Of a stretch of DNA of 64,000 nt, positions 41,180-50,691 are shown piece after piece. Each line of letters begins with the position of its first letter. Position 1 is the stretch's first letter. The notes beneath the pieces are model-generated. The model was not told the DNA's origin and did no database searches. It worked only from the letters and a program-made list of their open reading frames with translations. The stretch is from Pararoseomonas sp. SCSIO 73927. GTDB lineage: Bacteria > Pseudomonadota > Alphaproteobacteria > Acetobacterales > Acetobacteraceae. The position numbers and the translations under genes are program-made. The stretch is taken from positions 4,434,001-4,498,000 of the forward strand of contig NZ_CP146232.1 in the NCBI RefSeq assembly GCF_037040815.1. Reading direction: 5' to 3'.

Positions 41180-42313
41180 GTGAAGACCCGTGCCGCCGTC
41201 GCCTGGGAGGCGAATAAGCCGCTCACGGTCGAGACCGTGGACCTGGAAGGGCCCAGGCCCGGCGAGGTGCTGCTGGAAATCATGGCGACCGGGGTCTGCC
41301 ACACGGATGCCTACACGCTCTCCGGCCTGGATTCGGAGGGCAAGTTCCCCTGCATACTCGGGCATGAGGGCGCGGGGATCGTACGCGAGGTGGGGGCGGG
41401 CGTGACGAGCGTGCGGCCGGGCGACCATGTGATCCCGCTCTACACGCCGGAATGCCGGAACTGTAAGACCTGCCTCTCCCAGCGGAGCAACCTCTGCACG
41501 GCCATTCGCGGCACGCAGGGCCAGGGCGTGATGCCCGACGGTACGAGCCGCTTCTCCTGCGAAGCCGTTGCCGAGCGCGGGCCGAACAAGCCGATGTGGC
41601 ACTACATGGGCTGCAGCACCTTCTCCAACCTCACCGTGCTGCCGGAGATCGCCGTCGCGAAGGTCCGGGAGGACGCGCCCTTCGACAAGATCTGCTACAT
41701 CGGCTGCGGCGTCACCACCGGCCTCGGCGCGGTGATCTACACGGCGAAGGTCCGGCCGGGATCCAACGTGGTGGTCTTCGGCCTCGGCGGCATCGGGCTG
41801 AACGTGATCCAGGGCGCGCGCATGGTCGGCGCGGACCGCATCATCGGCGTGGACCTGAACCCCGCCAAGGCGGAGATGGCCCGCAAGTTCGGCATGACCC
41901 ATTTCGTGAACCCGGACGAGGTCGGGCGCGACAAGGTGGTGCAGGCCATCCAGGACCTGACGGATGGCGGCGCCGACTACTCCTTCGAGTGCGTGGGCAA
42001 CGTCCACACCATGCGCCAGGCGCTGGAGTGCTGCCACCGCGGCTGGGGCGAGAGCATCATCATCGGCGTGGCGCCCAGCGGCACGGAGATCTCCACGCGC
42101 CCCTTCCAGCTCGTCACCGGGCGCGTCTGGAAGGGCTCGGCCTTCGGCGGCGCGCGCGGGCGGACCGACGTGCCGAAGATCGTGGACTGGTACATGGAGG
42201 GGAAGATCGACATCGACAGCCTGATCACCCACACCATGCCGCTGGATCGCATCAACGACGCCTTCGACCTGATGCACGAGGGCAAGTCGATCCGCTCGGT
42301 CGTGACCTTCTAG
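41180..42313 (+). CDS. frmA: S-(hydroxymethyl)glutathione dehydrogenase / class III alcohol dehydrogenase
   Basis: A 377-residue zinc enzyme oxidising S-hydroxymethylglutathione, the formaldehyde adduct, with NAD. Visible are catalytic zinc ligands in ATGVCHTDA and GHEGAGIV, the structural zinc cluster CRNCKTCLSQRSNLC, the Rossmann motif GLGGIGLNV and the class III ending SIRSVVTF. Length and text are almost those of known class III enzymes. GTG 41180 has an aagggga element upstream. The usual partner, an S-formylglutathione hydrolase gene, is not beside it. Confidence 0.96.
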   Translation: MKTRAAVAWEANKPLTVETVDLEGPRPGEVLLEIMATGVCHTDAYTLSGLDSEGKFPCILGHEGAGIVREVGAGVTSVRPGDHVIPLYTPECRNCKTCLSQRSNLCTAIRGTQGQGVMPDGTSRFSCEAVAERGPNKPMWHYMGCSTFSNLTVLPEIAVAKVREDAPFDKICYIGCGVTTGLGAVIYTAKVRPGSNVVVFGLGGIGLNVIQGARMVGADRIIGVDLNPAKAEMARKFGMTHFVNPDEVGRDKVVQAIQDLTDGGADYSFECVGNVHTMRQALECCHRGWGESIIIGVAPSGTEISTRPFQLVTGRVWKGSAFGGARGRTDVPKIVDWYMEGKIDIDSLITHTMPLDRINDAFDLMHEGKSIRSVVTF

Positions 42314-42317
42314 CCCC

Positions 42318-43469
42318 ATGGACCAGCGCCCCATCCCCGCCGTCTTCATGCGCGGCGGGACGAGCAAGGCGCTGATGCTCCACGCCCGGGACCTGCCGGC
42401 GGAACGGGAGGCGTGGGAGCCGATCCTCACCGCCGCCCTCGGCAGCCCCGACCCCTATGGCCGCCAGTTGGACGGCATGGGCGGCGGCGTCTCGTCCCTC
42501 TCCAAGGCCTGCATCATCGGCCCGCCGACGCGGGGGGACGCGGACCTGGACTACACCTTCGCCCAGGTGCAGATCCGCGAGGCACGGGTGGAGTGGCGGC
42601 AGAACTGCGGCAACATGTCCTCCGCCATCGGCCCTTTCGCGGTGGAGGAGGGGCTGGTCCGGGTGCCGGACGGGGACGCCACGGTCCGCATCCACAACAC
42701 GAACACGGCGAAGATCATCCACGCCCACTTCGCGGTCTCCGGCGGGATGCCGCGCTACGCGGGCGAGCTCGCGATCCCCGGCGTCTCCGGCACGGGCGCG
42801 CCGGTGCGGCTGGACTTCCTGGATCCCGGCGGCGCCAGCACCGGGCGGCTGCTGCCCACCGGCCGGCCGCTCGACGTCCTGACGCTGGAGGACGGCTCCC
42901 GGATCGAGGCTTCCCTCGTCGATGCCGCGAATGCCTGCGCCTTCGTCCGCGCCCGGGACATCGGGCTGGACGGCACGGAGTTGCCGGAGGCGATCGAGGC
43001 GCGGGCGGAGGTGATGGCCCGCCTGCAGGCGATCCGCGTCGCCGCCTCCGTCGCCATGGGCATCGCGCCGGATGCGGATGCGGCCCGGCGCATCTCCGCC
43101 ATCCCCTTCGTCGGCTTCGTCAGCCCCCCGGCGCCGTTCCGGGATCTGACCGGGGCCGAGGTTCCGATGGAAGCCATGGACCTGGCGGCGCGGATCATCT
43201 CCAACGGCCAGCCGCACCGCGCCCTGCCGCTGACGATCTCGCTCTGCACCGCCGTGGCCGCTCGCATCGCCGGCACGATCGCGGCGGAATACCTGGCGCC
43301 CGGCGCCGGGAGCGGACCCATCCGGCTGGGCATGCCCTCCGGCATCCTCACCGTCGGCGCCGATGTCGGGCGGGACGCGGACGGCACCCCGCACGCCCGC
43401 GCGGGTTCCTTCTACCGCACGGCGCGGCGCCTCTTCGACGGCCGGGTCTGGGTTCCCGTCGCCGCCTGA
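42318..43469 (+). CDS. PrpF-family isomerase/tautomerase
   Basis: A 383-residue PrpF family protein with the start PAVFMRGGTSKALMLHARDLP, GRQLDGMGGGVSSLSKACII, EWRQNCGNMSSAIGPFAVEEGLV and VDAANACAFVRA. The family includes PrpF (aconitate isomerase acting with AcnD in the 2-methylcitrate cycle) and 4-oxalomesaconate tautomerase. The two cysteines in QNCGNMSS and near the second half are active-site positions. No prp or gallate genes are near, so the substrate is open. It starts four bases after the dehydrogenase stop and may share its transcript. Confidence 0.9.
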   Translation: MDQRPIPAVFMRGGTSKALMLHARDLPAEREAWEPILTAALGSPDPYGRQLDGMGGGVSSLSKACIIGPPTRGDADLDYTFAQVQIREARVEWRQNCGNMSSAIGPFAVEEGLVRVPDGDATVRIHNTNTAKIIHAHFAVSGGMPRYAGELAIPGVSGTGAPVRLDFLDPGGASTGRLLPTGRPLDVLTLEDGSRIEASLVDAANACAFVRARDIGLDGTELPEAIEARAEVMARLQAIRVAASVAMGIAPDADAARRISAIPFVGFVSPPAPFRDLTGAEVPMEAMDLAARIISNGQPHRALPLTISLCTAVAARIAGTIAAEYLAPGAGSGPIRLGMPSGILTVGADVGRDADGTPHARAGSFYRTARRLFDGRVWVPVAA

Positions 43470-44375
43470 TCAACCCGGGAGATGGCCCGGCGGCAGCGCG
43501 GCGGCGTGGTCGTACACCCCGCCCGCCGTGGTGATCCACACTGTGTCCCGGTGTGCCGCCACATGGGCCAGGGCCCGGCGCAGCGCCCGCATCCGGTAGG
43601 GCTGGCCGACGATGTAGGGGTGCAGCGCGATCCCCATCACCTGCGCCACGCCGTCCCGCACCTGCCGCAGCCGCTCGTCGAAGTCGTCCACGATCATGTC
43701 GGCGAACCCTCCCGCCCCGTCCTTGCGGGCGATGATGGAGGGGATGTCGTTCACCTCCTGCGGGTAGGGCACGGCGAGAATCCGCCCGGCGCGGGTGGCG
43801 TGCCAGACCGGCTGGTCGTCGCTGCACCAGTTCAGCGTGTAGCGGTAGCCCGCCTCGGCCAGCAGGTCGGGGGTTGCCCGGCTCTCCGCGATCCAGGGGG
43901 AGAGCCAGCCGCGCGGCGCCGCGCCCTCGTGCCGCGCGATGGCCGCCGTGGCCTCCGCTATCAGGGCCCGCTCCTCCGACTCGGCCAGCACGGATTGCCG
44001 CTCGGAGTTGGTGCGGCCGTGCCCGGCAATCTCGTCGCCCCGGGCGCGGTGCGCGGCCACCAGCTCCGGCGCGTGGTCGTACATCGCGCTGTTCAGCAGC
44101 ACGGTGCAGGGCAGGGCGAGCTCGTCCAGCGTCTCGATCATCCGCCAGGCGCCCACGCGGTTCCCGTAGTCCCTCCAGGCATGGTTCAGCACGTCCGGCT
44201 GCGGCCCTCCGCCGCTGTTAGCGCCGGGCGCCAGCTCCGCCCCCAGCCCCTCGCCGAAGGCGAAGTGCTCCAGGTTCACGCCGAGATAGACGGCCAGCCG
44301 CGCCTCACCCGGCCAGGACCATCGCGGCCGCCCGCGCCAGGGATGGTAGCCGTGCCGGCCATGGGTGGGGAGCAT
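43470..44375 (-). CDS. Polysaccharide deacetylase family protein
   Basis: A 301-residue NodB-like hydrolase. The family pattern includes VYLGVNLEHFAFGEG, WRDYGNRVGAWRMIETLDELALPCTVLLNSAMYDHAPELV and GHGRTNSERQSVL, with conserved histidines for metal binding. Members of this subgroup without a signal peptide, often called peptidoglycan or uric-acid/allantoin-related deacetylase-like proteins, have uncertain substrates. ATG 44375 is chosen by the family start. It is convergent with the PrpF gene and divergent from cydD. Confidence 0.88.
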   Translation of the reverse strand: MLPTHGRHGYHPWRGRPRWSWPGEARLAVYLGVNLEHFAFGEGLGAELAPGANSGGGPQPDVLNHAWRDYGNRVGAWRMIETLDELALPCTVLLNSAMYDHAPELVAAHRARGDEIAGHGRTNSERQSVLAESEERALIAEATAAIARHEGAAPRGWLSPWIAESRATPDLLAEAGYRYTLNWCSDDQPVWHATRAGRILAVPYPQEVNDIPSIIARKDGAGGFADMIVDDFDERLRQVRDGVAQVMGIALHPYIVGQPYRMRALRRALAHVAAHRDTVWITTAGGVYDHAAALPPGHLPG

Positions 44376-44523
44376 CGCGGGGCCTCGCCAGGGGAGCCGC
44401 CCGGGGATGCAGGCGCCATGCCGCCCGCCGCGATCGCCCGCCGCGATCCCGCTCCGTAATCGGCAGGGCAGGGGGAGGTACCGCATTCCGCCCCATGACA
44501 CTTTGCCTTAGAACCGCGGCGCG

Positions 44524-46206
44524 ATGCCCAGACGCGCCGGCAAAGACCCTCAGCAGGCGGCCGCCCGCGCCCTCCTCGCCGCCTCGGCGAGGGAGGGTCG
44601 CGCCGCCCTCCTTCCCCCCATCCTGCTCGGCCTTGTGGCCGCCGCATGCGGGATCGCGCAGGCCTGGCTGGTCGCGCGGCTCCTCACCGCGCTGCTCGGC
44701 CTCGGCGAGGCGGGCTGGGAGGTGCTGGCCGGCGCCGCCGCCCTGGCGATGCTGCAGGTCGCCCTCGGCGTCGCGCAGGAGACCCTGGCCGCCCGTGCCG
44801 GCGAGGCGACCCGTGCCTCCCTCCGCCGCCGCCTCTTCTCCCGCCTGCTCGGCGAGACGCCGGGAAGCCGCCCGGCCGGGGAGGGCGCCTCCCTGCTCGT
44901 GGACAGGGTGGAGGCGATGGACGGCTACTTCGCCCGGTGGATGCCGGCCGCGGCCCTCGCCATCGCCGCCCCGCTCATCGTCGCCCTGGCCGCCGCGCTG
45001 GCGGATCCGCTGAGCGGCGTGATCCTGATGGCGGCCGGGCTGCTGGTTCCGTTGGGCATGGCGCTCTCCGGCATCGGGGCCGCGGTGGCCAGCCGCCGGC
45101 AGTTTGACGCGCTGCAGCAGCTCTCGGGCCGCTTCCTGGACCGGATGCGGGGCCTGCCCACCCTCGTCCTGTTCCGCCGGCAGGAGGAGGAGGCGCGCGC
45201 CCTGGACCGGGCGGCGGCGGAGCTGCGGTCCCGCACCATGAAGGTGCTGCGCCTCGCCTTCCTCTCCACCGGCGCGCTGGAGCTGATCGCAGCGGCGGTG
45301 CTGGGCTGCCTCGCCTGGCGCCACGGCAACCTCGCCGCTACCGGCCATCCCATGCCGCAGGCCGCGCTGTTCTGCCTGCTGCTGGTGCCCGCCTTCTTCG
45401 CGCCATTCCGCGCCTTCTCCGTCGCCTACCACGAGCGTCTCTCCGCCCAGGGCGCGGCCGCGGCCCTGGCGCCGCTGGTGGCCGGGGATGAGGGGCCGGG
45501 CCTCCGCCTCGAGGAGGTGCCGCCGAGCGTGACCCTCGTGGTGGACCACCTCTCCCACCGGCCCGACCCGTCCCGCCCCATGGCGCTGGAGGACATCTCC
45601 TTCCGCGTCCTGCCGAACGAGGCGCTCGTCCTCTCCGGTCCCAGCGGGGCGGGGAAGTCCACGGTGCTGAAGCTGCTCATGGGGTTCGGGGCGCCGGATT
45701 CCGGCCGGATCGCGCTGAACGGGCGCGACGCCCTGGCGCTCGCCCCGGCGGAGCGGCGGCGCCTCATCGCCTACTTGCCGCAGCGCCCCGTCCTGCTGCG
45801 CGCGACGCTGCGCGAGAACATCCGCCTCGCCCGGCCCGAGGCGGACGACGCGGCGGTGGAAGCCGCGGCGCGCGCGGCGCGGGTGATGGGCTTCGCGGAG
45901 GCCCTGCCGCGAGGGCTGGACACGACCGTAGGGGAGGGGGGGCACGGTTTTTCCGGCGGCCAGCGCCTGCGCGTCGCGCTCGCCCGCGCCTTCCTGCGGG
46001 ACGCCCCGCTGATCCTGCTGGACGAGCCCACCGCCCATCTCGACCCCGCGACGGAGGCGGAGGTGCTGGAGAGCCTGCGCCGCCTCTGCACCGGCCGCAC
46101 CGCGGTGATCGCCAGCCACTCCGCCGCTCTGCGCGCGCGCTTCCCGAAGGTGCTGGAGCTGCGTGACGGCCGCGCGGTGCCGCCGCGCCGGGCGGCCGCG
46201 CCGTGA
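44524..46206 (+). CDS. cydD: Thiol reductant ABC exporter, subunit CydD
   Basis: A 560-residue half-transporter with an N-terminal membrane domain (residues 25-310, about six helices) and a C-terminal ATPase domain: Walker A GPSGAGKS, signature FSGGQRLRVALARA, Walker B LILLDEPTAHLD. With CydC it exports cysteine and glutathione to the periplasm, needed for cytochrome bd and c maturation. The gene overlaps cydC by four bases (GTGA). cydAB is not in the window. Confidence 0.93.
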   Translation: MPRRAGKDPQQAAARALLAASAREGRAALLPPILLGLVAAACGIAQAWLVARLLTALLGLGEAGWEVLAGAAALAMLQVALGVAQETLAARAGEATRASLRRRLFSRLLGETPGSRPAGEGASLLVDRVEAMDGYFARWMPAAALAIAAPLIVALAAALADPLSGVILMAAGLLVPLGMALSGIGAAVASRRQFDALQQLSGRFLDRMRGLPTLVLFRRQEEEARALDRAAAELRSRTMKVLRLAFLSTGALELIAAAVLGCLAWRHGNLAATGHPMPQAALFCLLLVPAFFAPFRAFSVAYHERLSAQGAAAALAPLVAGDEGPGLRLEEVPPSVTLVVDHLSHRPDPSRPMALEDISFRVLPNEALVLSGPSGAGKSTVLKLLMGFGAPDSGRIALNGRDALALAPAERRRLIAYLPQRPVLLRATLRENIRLARPEADDAAVEAAARAARVMGFAEALPRGLDTTVGEGGHGFSGGQRLRVALARAFLRDAPLILLDEPTAHLDPATEAEVLESLRRLCTGRTAVIASHSAALRARFPKVLELRDGRAVPPRRAAAP

Positions 46207-47858
46207 GGGCGGCGCGCGACCTCCTCCGGGTGCTCGGCCTCTGGCGGGCGCGGGCCGGCTGGCTCGTCTTCGGGGTGCTGGCCGCCTGCGCCTCCGCGCT
46301 CGCCGGGCTGGCGCTGCTGGCCCTGGCCGGGGCCGGCGTGTCGCGCGGGCTGGCGACGGGCACGCTGGCCGCTGGGGTGGGATCGCTGCTGCTGCTCCGC
46401 CCCCTGATCCTCATCCGCCCCCTTCTGCGCTGGGGGGAACGAATGGCGACGCATGAGGCCACCTTCCGCGCCCTGGCCGATACGCGCGGCTGGTTCTTCC
46501 GGCGCCTCGCCGCCCGCCTCTCGGCCGGCCCCGGCCTCACCCGCTCCGGCGACCTGCTCGGGCGGCTGGTCACGGATGTGGAGGCGCTGGACGGGCTCTA
46601 CCTCCGGGCCCTCGTTCCCATGGCCGCCGCAGCCTCCGTCGTCCTGGCGGTTGCCGTCATTCTCGGGGGCCTCTCGCCGGGGCTGGCTGCGATCGTGGCC
46701 CTGCCGCTCGCCCTTGCCCTGCTGCTGCCCCTCCTCGTCGCCCCCGTCGCTGCCCGCGCCGCCGCTGGGCTCGCCGCCTCCACCGGCGCGCTCCGAGCCG
46801 AGGCCGCGGAGCCGCTGACGGCGATGGAGGACATCCTGGCCGCCAATGCGGAGGGTCGGGCCCTGGCCCGTCTGGAGGGCGCCGCGGCTGGGATGGACGC
46901 GGCCCGGCGCCGCCTCGCCCGCGCCGGCTCCCTCGGGGCCGCCGCGGGCGCGCTGCTGACCCAGGCGGCGCTGCTCGGCGCCCTGGCCTGGGGGCTGGCC
47001 GAGGGCGGTGCGACAGCCGGCGCCGTGGTGGTGGCCCTCTTCCTCGTTCTCGCCGCGACGGACGCGCTCGGCGCCCTGCCGCGCGCCGGTGCCGCCCTGG
47101 CCCTGGCCGGCGCGGGGGCGCGACGGCTCTTCGAGGCCGCCGACCACCCCGTGCCCGTGCCGGACCCGCCCGCCTCCGCCACCCCTGCCGGCCACGCCGT
47201 CACGATCCGCGACCTGCGCTTCGCCTGGGCACCGGACCGCCCGCCGGTCTTCGAGGGCCTCTCGCTCGACCTGCCGGAAGGGGCGCGCATCGCGCTGCTC
47301 GGCCCCTCGGGCTCGGGCAAGTCCACCCTCGCCGCGCTGCTGCTGAAGCTGGCGGCCCCGCAGGAGGGCAGCATCACCCTTGGCGGCGCCGACTACGCCA
47401 CCCTCTCCGCCGACACCGTCCGCGCCCGCATCGCCTGCCTGACGCAGGAGGCGACGCTCTTCGACGACAGCATCGCCGCCAACCTCCGGCTCGCCGCGCC
47501 CGATGCCCCGGACGCGGCGCTGTGGGACGCGCTGGAGAAGGCGCGGATCGCCGAGCTCGTCCGCGCCCTGCCGGAAGGGCTGGAGACGCGCTGCGGCGAG
47601 GCCGGGGCGCGCTTCTCGGGCGGGCAGGCGCGGCGCATCGCGCTCGCTCGCGCGCTCCTCTCCCCCGCTTCCGTCATCATCCTGGACGAGCCGACTGCCG
47701 GGCTGGACGCAGCGACGGAGCGCGCCTTCCTGGAGACGCTGGACACGGCGCTGGGCGGGCGCAGCGCCATCCTCATCACCCATCGCCTGATCGGGGTGGA
47801 GCGGCCGACGCGCATCCTGCGCCTGGCCGGCCGACAGGCCTTGCCCGCGATGGCGTGA
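46203..47858 (+). CDS. cydC: Thiol reductant ABC exporter, subunit CydC
   Basis: A 551-residue partner of CydD, starting at GTG 46203 over its stop. The membrane domain spans about residues 15-320 with the family text RLVTDVEALDGLYLRALVP. The ATPase domain holds Walker A GPSGSGKS, signature FSGGQARRIALARAL and Walker B IILDEPTAGLD. CydC and CydD form the heterodimeric exporter. Both ATP sites look intact. Confidence 0.94.
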   Translation: MRAARDLLRVLGLWRARAGWLVFGVLAACASALAGLALLALAGAGVSRGLATGTLAAGVGSLLLLRPLILIRPLLRWGERMATHEATFRALADTRGWFFRRLAARLSAGPGLTRSGDLLGRLVTDVEALDGLYLRALVPMAAAASVVLAVAVILGGLSPGLAAIVALPLALALLLPLLVAPVAARAAAGLAASTGALRAEAAEPLTAMEDILAANAEGRALARLEGAAAGMDAARRRLARAGSLGAAAGALLTQAALLGALAWGLAEGGATAGAVVVALFLVLAATDALGALPRAGAALALAGAGARRLFEAADHPVPVPDPPASATPAGHAVTIRDLRFAWAPDRPPVFEGLSLDLPEGARIALLGPSGSGKSTLAALLLKLAAPQEGSITLGGADYATLSADTVRARIACLTQEATLFDDSIAANLRLAAPDAPDAALWDALEKARIAELVRALPEGLETRCGEAGARFSGGQARRIALARALLSPASVIILDEPTAGLDAATERAFLETLDTALGGRSAILITHRLIGVERPTRILRLAGRQALPAMA

Positions 47859-47942
47859 AGGCGCTTCGTTGCGCGGCCGTGCCCTGCCGCGCCAGCCCTC
47901 TCCGCCCCATTTGAACGCTAGATCATGCCGCGCACCGATTCA

Positions 47943-47953
47943 TTTACCGTAAA
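47943..47953. promoter_or_regulatory. Short palindrome TTTAC-C-GTAAA before the lipoprotein gene
   Basis: A perfect 5-bp inverted repeat around one base stands out as AT-rich in a GC-rich gap, about 75 bp before the start of the OmpA-type lipoprotein gene and downstream of cydC. It could be an operator or overlap a promoter. The evidence is only sequence symmetry. Confidence 0.25.
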
Positions 47954-48027
47954 CGTCCCGCAACGGATTGACCGAATCCCTTACGGCCCCGCCAAGGTGG
48001 AACCCCGTCAAAGCGAGGCTCCCCCCC

Positions 48028-48420
48028 ATGCGCCGAACGCTGTTCCTCCTCTCCCTCTCTCTGCCGCTGCTGGCCGCCTGCGCGGCGGAGGACAACCTGG
48101 CGCAGCAGCCGCCCCGGGTGGTCTTCTTCACGGAGGACAGCGCGGCGATCGACCCCGCCGGCCGCGCCGTGGTCTCGGAGGCGGCGGCGCTGGCCAACCG
48201 CAACCCGACCGTGCCGGTGCTTGTGGCGGGCTTCGCCGACCCGGATGGCGGGCGCGCCTACAACCGCGCGCTCTCCGAGACGCGGGCGCAGAACGTCGCG
48301 GCCGCCCTGCGGGAGGACGGGGTGGCCCCCGCGCGCATCGCCGTCTCGCCCCGCGGTGCCGTGCCCTTCATCGCCTTCCCGGTCGAGAGCCGGCGCGTCG
48401 AGATCAAGGTCGGTCCCTGA
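48028..48420 (+). CDS. OmpA-type lipoprotein
   Basis: A 130-residue lipoprotein. Residues 1-18 are a signal peptide with the lipobox LAAC (lipidated Cys18), followed by an OmpA C-terminal-like domain (VVFFTEDSAAIDPAGRAVVSEAAA, AGFADPDGGRAYNRALSETRAQNVAAAL) that binds peptidoglycan. It probably links the outer membrane to the wall. ATG 48028 is chosen because it begins the signal peptide. It is 34 bp upstream of recQ and may be transcribed with it. Confidence 0.88.
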   Translation: MRRTLFLLSLSLPLLAACAAEDNLAQQPPRVVFFTEDSAAIDPAGRAVVSEAAALANRNPTVPVLVAGFADPDGGRAYNRALSETRAQNVAAALREDGVAPARIAVSPRGAVPFIAFPVESRRVEIKVGP

Positions 48421-48454
48421 CCCAGGCCGGGGTCGGGACGCGGGCGGGGGCGGC

Positions 48455-50284
48455 ATGACGGCCGACCCTCGCCAGGTCCTGCACGACGTCTTCGGCTTCG
48501 CCGATTTCCGCGGCCGGCAGGCGGAGATCGTGGCGCATGTCACGTCGGGCGGCTCCGGCCTCGTCCTCATGCCCACGGGCGGGGGCAAGTCGCTCTGCTA
48601 CCAGGTGCCCGCCCTCTGCCGGGCGGGGCTCGGCGTCGTCGTATCGCCACTGATCGCGCTGATGGAGGACCAGGTCGCCGCCCTGCGACAGCAGGGCGTG
48701 GCCGCGGCCGCACTGCATTCCGGGCTGGACGAGGAGGAGCGCCGCCGCGTCTCGCTGGACCTCTCCAACGGCAAGCTGAAGCTCCTCTACGTCTCGCCGG
48801 AGCGGCTGGCGGTGGAGGGAACGGCGGAGCGCCTGGCCCGGCGCGACATCGCCCTCTTCGCCGTGGACGAGGCGCACTGCATCTCCGCTTGGGGTCACAA
48901 CTTCCGCCCGGAATATCGCGGCCTGACGATGCTGGCCGAGCGCTTCCCGGAGGTGCCGCGCGTGGCGCTGACGGCCACCGCCGACGCCCGCACCGTGGAC
49001 GATATCCGCGAGCGCCTGTCCCTGACCGACGCCCCGGTGTTCCGCGGCAGCTTCGACCGCCCGAACATCCGCATCGAGGTGGCGCCGCGGGAGAACCCCA
49101 CCGCCCAGATCGCCGCCTTCATGGACGAGGCGGATGACGGCCGCGGCGCCGGCATCATCTACTGCCCCAGCCGCGCCGAGACCGAGCGCACCGCCGCCCG
49201 GCTGAAGCGGGACGGCTACGACGCGCTCCACTACCACGCCGGCATGGACGCGGCCGATCGCCGCGCGGCGGAGCGCCGCTTCTCCTCCGGCGACCCGGTG
49301 GTCATGGCCGCCACCATCGCCTTCGGCATGGGAATCGACCGCCCGGACGTGCGCTGGGTCGCCCACCTCGCCCTGCCCGGCGGGCCGGAGAGCTGGTACC
49401 AGGAGATCGGCCGGGCCGGGCGCGACGGCGCCGCCGCCCGCGCCATGCTGCTCTACGGCGCCGAGGACATCGCGGTGGCCCGCCGCCGCATCGTGGAGAG
49501 CCCGGCCGCGGACGGCCAGAAGCGCCTGGACCATGAGCGGCTGGACCGGCTGGTGGCTATCGTGGAGAGCGCGACCTGCCGCCGCCGCCTGCTGCTGCGC
49601 TGCTTCGGGGACGACCTGCCCGAGGATTGCGGCAACTGCGACGCCTGCCTCAACCCGCCCCGGCTGGTGGACGCGACGGAGGCGGCCCGCAAGCTGCTCT
49701 CTGCGGTGCACCGCACCGGCGGGCGCTTCGGGCTGGGCTACGTGGTGGACGTGCTCAGGGGCAAGCCGCTGGACCGGATCACATCGCTCGGCCACGACAA
49801 GCTCTCCGTCTTCGGCATCGGGCGCGACGTGGCGGAGGGGGCGTGGAAGAACATCGCCCGCCACCTCCTGGCCCATGGCGCGCTGGAGCTGGCGGCCGAC
49901 ACCACCCTGCCGGTGTACCAGGCCACCGAGGCCGCCCGGCCGATCCTGCGCGGCCAGGAACCCGTGCTGCTGCAGGAGCGCGCGCTGCGCGAGGCCGCCC
50001 GTGCCCCGCGCCGGGGCCGGGCTCGCTCCGCTCCCTCCACCGTTTCCTTCGCTGAGGGCCCCGTCGAGACCGGCGTCTTCGACGCGCTGCGCGCCTGGCG
50101 AAAGGAGGAGGCCACGCGGCAATCCGTGCCGGCCTACGTCATCTTCCCCGACCGGACCCTGGCGGAGATCGCGGCCCAGCGCCCGCGCACCTTGGACGGG
50201 CTGGCCGAGGTGCACGGCGTCGGCGCCTCCAAGCTCGACCGCTACGGGCTGGACGTGCTGCGGGTGCTGCGGGAGGCGGGTTAG
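48455..50284 (+). CDS. recQ: ATP-dependent DNA helicase RecQ
   Basis: A 609-residue 3'-5' helicase for recombination and fork repair. Motifs in order: FADFRGRQAEIV (motif 0), Walker A MPTGGGKSLCYQVPAL, DEAH-box-like AVDEAHCISAWGHNFRPEY, and the second RecA domain with FGMGIDRPDVRWVAH and QEIGRAGRDG. The zinc-binding cysteines are in CRRRLLLRCFG and CGNCDAC. The HRDC domain is at about residues 535-605 (FPDRTLAEIAAQRPRTLDGLAEVHGVG). All parts are complete. Confidence 0.95.
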   Translation: MTADPRQVLHDVFGFADFRGRQAEIVAHVTSGGSGLVLMPTGGGKSLCYQVPALCRAGLGVVVSPLIALMEDQVAALRQQGVAAAALHSGLDEEERRRVSLDLSNGKLKLLYVSPERLAVEGTAERLARRDIALFAVDEAHCISAWGHNFRPEYRGLTMLAERFPEVPRVALTATADARTVDDIRERLSLTDAPVFRGSFDRPNIRIEVAPRENPTAQIAAFMDEADDGRGAGIIYCPSRAETERTAARLKRDGYDALHYHAGMDAADRRAAERRFSSGDPVVMAATIAFGMGIDRPDVRWVAHLALPGGPESWYQEIGRAGRDGAAARAMLLYGAEDIAVARRRIVESPAADGQKRLDHERLDRLVAIVESATCRRRLLLRCFGDDLPEDCGNCDACLNPPRLVDATEAARKLLSAVHRTGGRFGLGYVVDVLRGKPLDRITSLGHDKLSVFGIGRDVAEGAWKNIARHLLAHGALELAADTTLPVYQATEAARPILRGQEPVLLQERALREAARAPRRGRARSAPSTVSFAEGPVETGVFDALRAWRKEEATRQSVPAYVIFPDRTLAEIAAQRPRTLDGLAEVHGVGASKLDRYGLDVLRVLREAG

Positions 50285-50325
50285 GGGCCCCGCCACCCCG
50301 ATGACCGGCAGTTAACGCGAATGGC

Positions 50326-50344
50326 GATGAGAATTACTTGCATC
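50326..50344. promoter_or_regulatory. Candidate iron-responsive (Fur/Irr-like) site before bfd-bfr
   Basis: The 19-bp sequence gatgagaattacttgcatc has GATG and CATC ends and an AT-rich centre and lies about 60 bp before the bfd start, in DNA otherwise GC-rich. It matches the Fur consensus at about half of its positions. The neighbouring iron-storage genes make iron control likely. Confidence 0.4.
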
Positions 50345-50403
50345 CGGTCACTCGTTTGCTAGAACGCTCCCGCCCGCAAGCGGCGGGGGGAGCACTGCAC
50401 GGC

Positions 50404-50610
50404 ATGTATGTCTGCATCTGCAATGGCCTGACCGACAAGCACATCCAGAGCGCCATCGCCTCCGGCGCTGAGCGCACCCGGGACGTCTATTCCGCCTGCA
50501 ACTGCCGGGCCCAGTGCGGCACCTGCACCATGAGCATCCTCTGCATGCTCCGCGCCAACGGGGGCGGGGATCAGAATGCGCATCAGGAGCCCGAGCCAAT
50601 CGCGAATTAG
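50404..50610 (+). CDS. bfd: Bacterioferritin-associated ferredoxin
   Basis: A 68-residue [2Fe-2S] protein that reduces stored iron and releases it from bacterioferritin. Cysteines C4, C6, C38 and C41 (CIC and CGTC) form the cluster site with the usual BFD order; residues DKHIQSAI and SACNCRAQC are family text. ATG 50404 gives the standard N-terminus MYVCICN. It is directly upstream of bacterioferritin, its partner. Confidence 0.92.
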   Translation: MYVCICNGLTDKHIQSAIASGAERTRDVYSACNCRAQCGTCTMSILCMLRANGGGDQNAHQEPEPIAN

Positions 50611-50691
50611 TCGCAGAGGCTAATAAAAACAAAGACTTGACCGGAAATCCGCGAGGTTCCATCTCGGCTCCATAGATTGGAGGCCCGAGCC

